Below are positions 14,659 to 21,356 of a stretch of DNA of 27,129 bases, in pieces; position 1 is the stretch's first letter, and the number at the start of each line of letters is the position of its first letter. The notes beneath the pieces are model-generated. The model did no database searches. It worked only from the letters and a program-made list of their open reading frames with translations, and was not told the DNA's origin. The position numbers and the translations under genes were made by a program. This DNA comes from a virus: positions 1-27,129 of IMG/VR virus record IMGVR_UViG_3300012005_000043. The stretch is one strand, 5' to 3'.

Positions 14659-15690
14659 TGGATTAGATCTACATAATTTCTGATGTCTATCAAAATTACT
14701 ACAACTAAAAATACCATTACAAAATTCACAAACCTTTGTCTTAGTTTTATATATTCTTACTTCTTTACTTTTTCTTAAACAATATTCTGTATGTCTATTA
14801 TAGTTACCTTTACCTTTTATTTTTTTATCACAAATTTCACAAGTAAAAACTGGGTATAAAAGTGCAGCTTCTTTTTGCCTTTGTATTTTTAGTTCTAAAA
14901 GTTCAGGATTATCTTCATAAAACTTTTTCCTTTTTTCAGTAGCTTTTTTTTGAATTTCAGGGTTTTCTTTAAAAAGTTTTTTTCTATGTTCACCTTGTTT
15001 TTTACCTTCTTCAGGATTATCTTTAAAAAATTGACTTCTTTTTTTACCTCTTTTAATTAATTCCTCAGGATTATTTTTAAAAAATTCATTAATACCTCTT
15101 TTATGTTTCTCTTTAAACTCAGGATCTTCAAATTTTTTTTTAGTTACTTCACTTTTCTTTTTAATATGTTCAGGATCTTTACATTTTTCCTTTGACTTTT
15201 CACTTACCTTTATTCTTGCCTCAGGGTTATCAATATAATGTTGTGCTATTTTAATTCCATTTTCTTTTGAAAACTCGGGATTATCTTTTAAAAATTGCCT
15301 CCTCCTTTCACTATGAGCTATAAGAAATTCAGGGTTATTTTCATAAAATTGAATATGACTTATACTTAATTTTAATATTGTTTCTTCAGTAGGAATATAA
15401 CCAATACAACCACCCCCACCAGCAGTTTTATTATACCCAATAAGTGGGTTATTTGCATCGTAAAATTTTACCCAGTATTTTTCTTTATCACTTAATTCTT
15501 CTCTTAAACAAAACTCTAAGGTTTCACAATAAAAATTTTCTTTACCAAATTCTTTAATTGCTTCCCTTAACTCTCTTCCTGAACCAATATATTTATCATT
15601 TAAATTATCAGTACGGTGCTGACCAGTATAGATCTTACCATTAACAAGGTTAGTGGTTTTATAAATAAGATTATATTTATGTATTTTCAT
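14635..15690 (-). CDS. GIY-YIG homing endonuclease with NPE-repeat array and zinc fingers
   Basis: The N-terminal 100 residues form a GIY-YIG nuclease domain: YNLIYKTTNLVNGKIYTGQH, KYIGSG, an FGKENF segment and KEKYWVKFY. Residues of about 115-270 are some nine tandem units of 17-19 residues with the core NPE (for example KDNPEEGKKQGEHRKKLF), probably helical, DNA-binding, and related in style to NUMOD repeats. The C-terminus has two C2HC-type fingers (CEICDKK...HTEYC and CEFCNGI...HQKLC). It lies exactly between helicase and primase, its ATG abutting the helicase stop codon. It starts with ATG while its neighbours use TTG, supporting a separate origin. It interrupts neither gene and contributes to no known replication step. 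Confidence 0.88.
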   Translation of the reverse strand: MKIHKYNLIYKTTNLVNGKIYTGQHRTDNLNDKYIGSGRELREAIKEFGKENFYCETLEFCLREELSDKEKYWVKFYDANNPLIGYNKTAGGGGCIGYIPTEETILKLSISHIQFYENNPEFLIAHSERRRQFLKDNPEFSKENGIKIAQHYIDNPEARIKVSEKSKEKCKDPEHIKKKSEVTKKKFEDPEFKEKHKRGINEFFKNNPEELIKRGKKRSQFFKDNPEEGKKQGEHRKKLFKENPEIQKKATEKRKKFYEDNPELLELKIQRQKEAALLYPVFTCEICDKKIKGKGNYNRHTEYCLRKSKEVRIYKTKTKVCEFCNGIFSCSNFDRHQKLCRSNPNYQPYSK

Positions 15691-17031
15691 TTATCCAAAT
15701 AACTCATGTGTACGTTTTGCATCAAAAAATCTACTAGAAGATAAAGCTTGACAAATTGACCAAGGTTCTGGTGGTGCAAAGTGTTTCCTAAACTTATCAG
15801 CATATATTCTTATAACTCCCTCGCTTTTTTCGTCTGATGTCTGATTTAAAGTAAGGAAAGCTGCAAAAGGCGCTATAGCGCTTTTATATTCTGCAATATG
15901 GTGTCTTGTTAATACTTTTGCAGGGTTTTCATAAAAATCAGGAGCTATGTCATTGGATTGTGTCGCCGTAGCTACACCGCAGTGAAATTTTGTTGAAATA
16001 TTAACTATTCTATTTCCTAAATCCGCTCTCCGTCTTCTCTCTGACCCATCATCTTTCCCATAACTACCCTTTACTGTAAAAATTTCAAGATAATCAAGTA
16101 TTACTAAATCTATTTTACCATAAATTGATTCTATATCTGTTAATACTTCATATACCTCGTTGATTGACATCTGGTCAAACTCTTCTTTTGCGTAAGTGAA
16201 TATTTCCCCTCCACTTATTAATACATCACGCTGGAATTTTTCTATACCCTTACGTTTTGATTCTGGTAGAACCCCAAGTTCTATATCTTCAAGATCAATT
16301 GATGTCCAGGCACTATCATAAAGTTCTTTTACTTCTTTTTTGGTTCCTTCTGCCTGGAAATGTACTACCCTTTTACCTAATCTTGCATTTGAAAGTCCTA
16401 TCCATTTTAAATATGTTGACTTACCACCACCTGAACGGGCTAATATACAAATTGCTGTACCGTATTCAAAACCACCTCTTGTGGCGTCATCAATGCCTGG
16501 TATACCGTATGTGCATTTTTCTGTTAAAACACTGTGGTCTGCATTTTTAGACCTTTCTTGGTGTCGGGTTTCAAAATCATGGAAGATTCTATCGTAATAT
16601 GTTTCTTTTAATGAGAACTCATTTATTGAAGTTGATTCTTGTGCAAGTAATTGGTAGGCTTCATCATGTTTTCCTAGATTAAATAGTTCTCCTAGTGATG
16701 AGTAAAGTATGCGGAATTTTTTTTCCTTAATAAAATCTTGTAATGAAGTTAGTAAGTGTTCATGATTAGTTTCTTTAACTTTTTTTACTTGTGAGAGTAA
16801 TGAGATAAATTTTTCATCTTTAGAAAATGTTTGGGAAAGTATACCAAAAGTTGGTAATTTAGTACTATCTAAGTCATTTAGTTCAAAGATATATTTGAAA
16901 AATTTCTTCTGAGTTTCATTTTCTAAATATTGGTACTTAAGATGAGATTTACAGATCTCAAGTATTTTTTGAGATTGTAAACAGGACTTGGAAAGTTCAA
17001 GAACAAAGTCTTGTGTTAGTTGTTGAGCCAA
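15691..17031 (-). CDS. Replicative DNA helicase, DnaB-type, TTG start
   Basis: An ATP-driven hexameric helicase of the RecA/DnaB fold, 446 residues. An N-terminal helical domain (about 1-150) precedes the ATPase core: GIPGIDDATRGGFEYGTAI, Walker A ARSGGGKST (K204), the VVHFQAEG strand, Walker B LVILDYLEIF, and the sensor-like VATATQSN. The C-terminal IYADKFRKHF fits the arginine-finger/DNA-binding region. An in-frame TAA lies two codons upstream of the TTG (17029-17031), and no ATG occurs until about residue 285, inside the ATPase domain, so TTG must be the start. It abuts the GIY-YIG gene downstream, followed by the primase. Confidence 0.92.
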   Translation of the reverse strand: MAQQLTQDFVLELSKSCLQSQKILEICKSHLKYQYLENETQKKFFKYIFELNDLDSTKLPTFGILSQTFSKDEKFISLLSQVKKVKETNHEHLLTSLQDFIKEKKFRILYSSLGELFNLGKHDEAYQLLAQESTSINEFSLKETYYDRIFHDFETRHQERSKNADHSVLTEKCTYGIPGIDDATRGGFEYGTAICILARSGGGKSTYLKWIGLSNARLGKRVVHFQAEGTKKEVKELYDSAWTSIDLEDIELGVLPESKRKGIEKFQRDVLISGGEIFTYAKEEFDQMSINEVYEVLTDIESIYGKIDLVILDYLEIFTVKGSYGKDDGSERRRRADLGNRIVNISTKFHCGVATATQSNDIAPDFYENPAKVLTRHHIAEYKSAIAPFAAFLTLNQTSDEKSEGVIRIYADKFRKHFAPPEPWSICQALSSSRFFDAKRTHELFG

Positions 17032-17042
17032 TTGTTACGATT

Positions 17043-17507
17043 TTATTTTAATAAATTTTCCAAAATTTTGAACATCATTGACCTTAATGCTTTTAACAAA
17101 TTAAAGTCACTAAGTTTGTTACTGTGTAATTTTGGTGCAATTTTTATAGTATTTACTGAATAGTTTACTTTACTTTTCCATAAATATTTTTCAATATAGA
17201 TTAAACCTGCATATATTGGTACCTCATCTTTTTTTATCAAATCTTTTTCACAAACGAAATAAAAGTAGTTAGGTATCAGTTTACCTTTCTCTATTAAATC
17301 ATGTTTTTGTTTTTTATGTACAAATTCTGATAGATAATCGGTTTTTGACCGTTTTATCTCGTATTCGGTGACATAATTAGCTTTTGTTATTCCTAAAAAA
17401 TCTGCTTCATATCTAAAGCAATAACTGTTTAGTATAAAATATTTTACACCCTTTAGCCTTAAATCATGGTACAAAGCATGTTGGAGTTCTTTAACAGATA
17501 GTGACAA
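17043..17507 (-). CDS. PD-(D/E)XK nuclease-like protein, TTG start (154 aa)
   Basis: Residues 26-56 resemble the core of a PD-(D/E)XK fold: E34-A-D36 in RYEADFLGI, followed by E50-I-K52 in TEYEIKRSKTDYL, then NYFYFVCEKDLI and YAGLIYI. Similar short proteins appear in phages and are thought to be DNA repair or resolvase-like nucleases (MmcB-like), but the function is uncertain. The start is TTG at 17505-17507; an in-frame TGA lies at 17529-17531 and no ATG lies between. It overlaps the upstream 82-residue gene by 17 bases and lies 11 bases upstream of the helicase start. Confidence 0.75.
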   Translation of the reverse strand: MSLSVKELQHALYHDLRLKGVKYFILNSYCFRYEADFLGITKANYVTEYEIKRSKTDYLSEFVHKKQKHDLIEKGKLIPNYFYFVCEKDLIKKDEVPIYAGLIYIEKYLWKSKVNYSVNTIKIAPKLHSNKLSDFNLLKALRSMMFKILENLLK

Positions 17508-17739
17508 GTTTATTTTCTTTAAATACCTTCAAAATCTCAAACTTTTTTTCATACCATTCAAGTGCAGTCCTGACCGCATGGTCATACAGTTCATTCTCAA
17601 ATGGTGTTACGGTAAATGAAGGTATATCTACGTCTTTTCTTTCTTTTATGTACTTAATAATTAGCTGTCCTCCATCCTGCATTGAGAACTGGTTATTAAT
17701 TAGTTTATTAAGTAAACCAATAATTTCTTCCTTTTTCAT
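17491..17739 (-). CDS. Unknown small protein (82 aa)
   Basis: A small, helical-looking protein of unknown function: MKKEEIIGLLNKLINNQF at the N-terminus and RTALEWYEKKFEILKVFKEN at the C-terminus. No motif recognised. Its ATG overlaps the TGA stop of the upstream 191-residue gene as ATGA, and its 3' end overlaps the nuclease-like gene, so it lies in the replication operon. Confidence 0.68.
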   Translation of the reverse strand: MKKEEIIGLLNKLINNQFSMQDGGQLIIKYIKERKDVDIPSFTVTPFENELYDHAVRTALEWYEKKFEILKVFKENKLVTIC

Positions 17740-18311
17740 TTGTATCCTCTCTCTAAATATATTTTTGGATAACTTGCCTTTAAGATTGTCTTACAATCGG
17801 TTTTATACTTACACTTCATACAAATCAAGTTATGGTGATTGTAAAGTGTAGTAAAATTTAAGCAGTCATTAAAACCTCTCTCTGTACCGTAGTGTAATAA
17901 CTTAATTGGTGTTTCATCTAGCTCCCTTTTCTTCTTCTCAAATAACTGTTTATAATCAGATTTTGAAATTCCATACTTTTCAAATATTTCAGATCTCTCA
18001 ATTGCCCAGTCAAAGTCTTGGTTTCTATTTCTATACCTTTTGTATGCTTTCGGTCCTATTATATAACTTAATCCTATACGGGATGAAAAAGTTGTTTTTA
18101 TTTCAAGTTCACATTTATCCCAATAATCAAACTGAAAAGTGAAGTAGCTAAATACCCAATTATTACCTATAACCGTATTTTTGTAGTCTTTCTTAACTGT
18201 AGAAGTAAATTTTTCTATTTGTTTAACTGCACTACTTGATGGTTTAAAAATATATACCTGATTTTTATAATACTGTCTATAAAAGTATTGGTAGGTTTTT
18301 ATTATATCCAT
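17736..18311 (-). CDS. Unknown protein with a C-terminal CxxC motif (191 aa)
   Basis: No family recognised. It is rich in tyrosine and lysine, with a helical middle section (DWAIERSEIFEKYGISKSDY, KQLFEKKKRELDE). Near the C-terminus ICMKCKYKTDC carries C-x2-C-x5-C and may bind zinc or an iron-sulfur cluster. It is the first gene of the replication block, 42 bases after the last tail gene. A 15-base motif at 18342-18356 lies 30 bases upstream of its ATG, and an imperfect hairpin (18313-18326) directly precedes the start. Confidence 0.7.
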   Translation of the reverse strand: MDIIKTYQYFYRQYYKNQVYIFKPSSSAVKQIEKFTSTVKKDYKNTVIGNNWVFSYFTFQFDYWDKCELEIKTTFSSRIGLSYIIGPKAYKRYRNRNQDFDWAIERSEIFEKYGISKSDYKQLFEKKKRELDETPIKLLHYGTERGFNDCLNFTTLYNHHNLICMKCKYKTDCKTILKASYPKIYLERGYK

Positions 18312-18341
18312 CCCTTAAAATTAAGGAGAAAAGAATAACAA

Positions 18342-18356
18342 AAAGAATTTATTTTA
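18342..18356 (-). promoter_or_regulatory. 15-base motif shared with 4862-4876 and 5623-5637, possible promoter element
   Basis: AAAGAATTTATTTTA (TAAAATAAATTCTTT on the coding strand) occurs exactly three times. Each copy spans the stop codon of one gene and lies before the next: here 30 bases before an ATG, at 4862-4876 29 bases before the queD ATG, at 5623-5637 11 bases before the endonuclease ATG. The position at the tail/replication boundary fits a promoter or processing site. This is inference from position. Confidence 0.4.
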
Positions 18357-18932
18357 CCAATTTATAGAAAGACTGAACTGTGCATTCTTATCACTTAAAT
18401 TATAAGTATTAATTATTGTCTCAACCGGGGAACAACAAGAATTGTCATTACAATTACTATTATTGGTAGAAAAATCTGGGACATTAGATAGATTTATTTT
18501 ACGAAGTATAAAAAGGCCTAGAGATGCACCTGCGGCAAGTGGAGTTGAGTAAACTAATGGACTACTTTGTGTGTAATCTTGAAAATCTGCATAATAAGGT
18601 AATGAGGTATCAGAAGATAATCTCTCAAAATTTGGATTAGAACAACTATCTAAAAAAGGTAAAACAACTGCAAGTTGAATATCAATATATGAACCTACTG
18701 GTAAAACTGGATAAATAGTAATACCGGTGATAGGTGAGTTTGTTATATTTGTTAACGCTAATATTCTTATTACAGAATAATTATTATCAACATCACTTTT
18801 TGTTAGTGTACTATATAAGTTGTTTAGTTGACTATTAGGTACAATTGAAGACGAGATAAAACCTCCTAATGATTTTTCTGGTGACTTTTGAACTCCGAGT
18901 GGTTGGTCTGGACCTGTATAAAATAATAACAT
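18354..18932 (-). CDS. Unknown virion-associated protein (192 aa)
   Basis: No named family. The N-terminus (LFYTGPDQPLGVQ, then LGGFISSSIVPNSQLNNLY) resembles the start of small tail or baseplate-associated proteins in other phages. Most of the sequence alternates beta-like strands (VIRILALTNITNSPITGITI), with a serine/asparagine/cysteine-rich stretch near residues 155-168 (NNSNCNDNSCCSP). It follows the fibre gene with no gap and ends the structural block, so an accessory fibre or adhesin role is plausible. Confidence 0.72.
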   Translation of the reverse strand: MLLFYTGPDQPLGVQKSPEKSLGGFISSSIVPNSQLNNLYSTLTKSDVDNNYSVIRILALTNITNSPITGITIYPVLPVGSYIDIQLAVVLPFLDSCSNPNFERLSSDTSLPYYADFQDYTQSSPLVYSTPLAAGASLGLFILRKINLSNVPDFSTNNSNCNDNSCCSPVETIINTYNLSDKNAQFSLSINW

Positions 18933-21311
18933 CTAGAAAGTTTTATAAGCTTTAATTAATGTAAAATATGGTGGTCTGTTTTCGTGTGGTGTACCTAGAC
19001 CTGAACTATCTGTAGTAAAAGCTCCACTTGAACCACCTACCCCTGCTGCGTGTTCTGTACCACCTGATACAGTTTCATAAGCAGTTGAACTTATTGTGTG
19101 TGTGTGTGGACCATTTTCTGCAGCAGTTAAAGCATGTTTCTTTTCACCACCTGTATTTCCAATAGTTGAGTAATCTGAATCTCCTGGATCAGTACCTACT
19201 ACAAATTTTCCCTTTAAATCTGGACTACCTGCAGTACCATCAGAAAGAACATATCCAAATAAGCCTTTAACTATACCAAATTTAGTAGAACTATCAAACA
19301 AGGCATTAGGAAATATATTATATAAATCAATAACCTCATTAGGTCTTCCTAAATCATAATTTTGATAAAAATTCCAATTTGTACCATCATAAGTACATTC
19401 AAAAGTAATACCACCATCAATATTTTGGATCATATAAATATCACCCTGTAAAATATTTTTTATAAGTGTATTAGTTGAGCCTGCCCCCTGTACAATTTTT
19501 AGTGTAAAACTATTTAATAATAATGAAGTTGTATTAATATGAATAGTAAATTTATTACCATTAACCGCCCCTGTTGTATTTAACCTTATTATTTGGTCAC
19601 CAGTTAATGAAATAGAACCAGTAATTTTTAAATAATCTTCTGCGGTACCTACAATTAAGTCATAAGTAGAACTTGAAAAACTTGTAATGTTAGTAACCCC
19701 GATTAAATCCCCTTTATCAACTTTTCCTACAAATTTAGAGTAAGCATGAGGTGAAAGATTAATAGGTATAAAACCTAATACACTATTTGAGGTATAAAGA
19801 CTTACTACTGGTGAGGTAATTAAATTATTAGATCCATCAAATTGACTCTCATTATAGAAACCATTTTTCTGAGGAGTTGCAGTTATATTATTACTTGGTA
19901 TTACGTTATATATAGTATACTCTTTTAGATTTTTGTACGCATACTGAATATTATAAAGACAAGTTGTTAAGTATGCAAGTACATTACATTTTCCAACTGG
20001 AGTATTTATAGGAAAGTTATAAGTTTTTGTTTCAGAGTCAATATTATCACCAGGGTTTGGTATAAGTTTTATAGAAATTTCTTCAACATCTGGAACTACT
20101 AATAATTGTTGTGCAATTATATTAAGTGAGTTTGCTGTACCTCCTGTATAATAATTATCTATATTTAAAACATCAAGTACAAGGTTTATAGCAGAACCTG
20201 CAGTTGTTGAACTTATTACACGACTATATAAACCATTTGATGTATATATTCTCCATCCATTAAAAATTCCACTTGGTACTGTTGTTATATCCCTATATAT
20301 ACCTCCAACTATTGGTCCTGAAATAGTTAGCGTATTTGTGTTTGTGTTTATAGACCAGTTTGAAGATCTTAATCCCCAGGATATTTCAACCGTATTCTCA
20401 TCTCCTGGAGAAAGTATATTTTGGTATTTTACCGCCTCTACCCCAATTATTGGATTTGGAGACCTGTCAATATCTATACATAATTGTGAACCTTTTGTAT
20501 TCCAATAATTAATACGTTTATCCTGTATAGTTAAATTAGTTCCATCTGATTTTACTCTTGCAATATAAAAAGTTACATCTTGTGAATATCCTGAAGTTGG
20601 TGGAGTATTTTGTGTAACTTCTGGTGAAAGATATGTTAAACAACTATCATACTGAAAAATTAGCTTATTACCACTCGGTACTGAAACTCCTGGTGTAAAA
20701 GTACCAATTATACCTAGTTTTAACCCTGTTTCAACTTGAAATGATGTACCTACTAATATACAATTATTATCATCTGTTACTGATAGTATTTCATATTCAG
20801 ACGTATTTAAAGTACTGTTTAATAGAACTATTTTTGAACTAAAGTTATTTTGACCCCCCCTTAGAATTTTTGTAAACTCACCACCTGTACCTGTTAAATT
20901 ACCTGAAGCATCAATCGAAAAAGTACCTTTTTCTTGACCTGAATATTGGTGAGAAACTCGTACCCAATACCAATTATTATCAGAAGGTATAGGGGTTTGT
21001 TGTAATAAATTTTGATAGATAAATTGTCCTTGAGAATCAACTGCATAAAGCTGATTAATATTTATAGTTTTAAGTGTTACACTTGTTACAAGATCTGAAC
21101 CTTGTGTAACTAAACCATTTTGAAAAGTTATATCTCTATTATTTTTTATTAATCCAAAAGATACTGAGTTTTCAAGTATATTTTTACGAAATCCACCAGA
21201 ATGTGCAAATCCAGTTCCACTATCTACACTTTCAAGATCTAAGAATTCTGTAAACCTTTTAAGTTCAATAGTTTCTAAGAATAGATTTGGATTAAATTTT
21301 AAAGATGACAT
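18933..21311 (-). CDS. Tail fibre protein with C-terminal tail-collar domain
   Basis: A 792-residue beta-rich fibre protein, rich in Ser, Thr, Asn and Gly. The C-terminal 100 residues show the phage tail-collar pattern: a GYVLSDGTAGSPDLKGKFVVG turn, ENGPHTHT (metal-site histidines near 736-738) and the terminal HENRPPYFTLIKAYK, matching the usual HxNRPPY ending of collar and short-tail-fibre proteins. The N-terminus (LFLETIELKRFTEFLDL) probably attaches to the baseplate. It sits between the large baseplate/tail protein and the 192-residue gene. It probably contacts the host surface. No chaperone or intramolecular autoprotease was identified. Confidence 0.87.
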   Translation of the reverse strand: MSSLKFNPNLFLETIELKRFTEFLDLESVDSGTGFAHSGGFRKNILENSVSFGLIKNNRDITFQNGLVTQGSDLVTSVTLKTININQLYAVDSQGQFIYQNLLQQTPIPSDNNWYWVRVSHQYSGQEKGTFSIDASGNLTGTGGEFTKILRGGQNNFSSKIVLLNSTLNTSEYEILSVTDDNNCILVGTSFQVETGLKLGIIGTFTPGVSVPSGNKLIFQYDSCLTYLSPEVTQNTPPTSGYSQDVTFYIARVKSDGTNLTIQDKRINYWNTKGSQLCIDIDRSPNPIIGVEAVKYQNILSPGDENTVEISWGLRSSNWSINTNTNTLTISGPIVGGIYRDITTVPSGIFNGWRIYTSNGLYSRVISSTTAGSAINLVLDVLNIDNYYTGGTANSLNIIAQQLLVVPDVEEISIKLIPNPGDNIDSETKTYNFPINTPVGKCNVLAYLTTCLYNIQYAYKNLKEYTIYNVIPSNNITATPQKNGFYNESQFDGSNNLITSPVVSLYTSNSVLGFIPINLSPHAYSKFVGKVDKGDLIGVTNITSFSSSTYDLIVGTAEDYLKITGSISLTGDQIIRLNTTGAVNGNKFTIHINTTSLLLNSFTLKIVQGAGSTNTLIKNILQGDIYMIQNIDGGITFECTYDGTNWNFYQNYDLGRPNEVIDLYNIFPNALFDSSTKFGIVKGLFGYVLSDGTAGSPDLKGKFVVGTDPGDSDYSTIGNTGGEKKHALTAAENGPHTHTISSTAYETVSGGTEHAAGVGGSSGAFTTDSSGLGTPHENRPPYFTLIKAYKTF

Positions 21312-21356
21312 GCTGTAAAAATAATTATTTTTTTATTGAGTTTTTAATCTACATAC

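Noticed and set aside
14900-15400. CRISPR-like or DNA repeat array
   Set aside because: The periodicity is at protein level (NPE units) with diverged codons; there are no conserved DNA repeats with unique spacers.
13600-17507. Alternative genetic code to explain missing ATG starts
   Set aside because: TGA, TAA and TAG all end genes in the window (TGA for folE, queD and the 191-residue gene), and protein motifs read correctly with the standard code; TTG initiation is enough.
18313-18326. Inverted repeat CCTTAA/TTAAGG directly before the 18311 start codon
   Set aside because: Only a two-base spacer, or five pairs with a four-base loop; too weak to call an operator or terminator, though noted under the gene.
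21317-21332. 16-base perfect palindrome AAAAATAATTATTTTT between two tail genes
   Set aside because: It contains only A and T, which is expected by chance in AT-rich intergenic DNA, and would not form a stable terminator.
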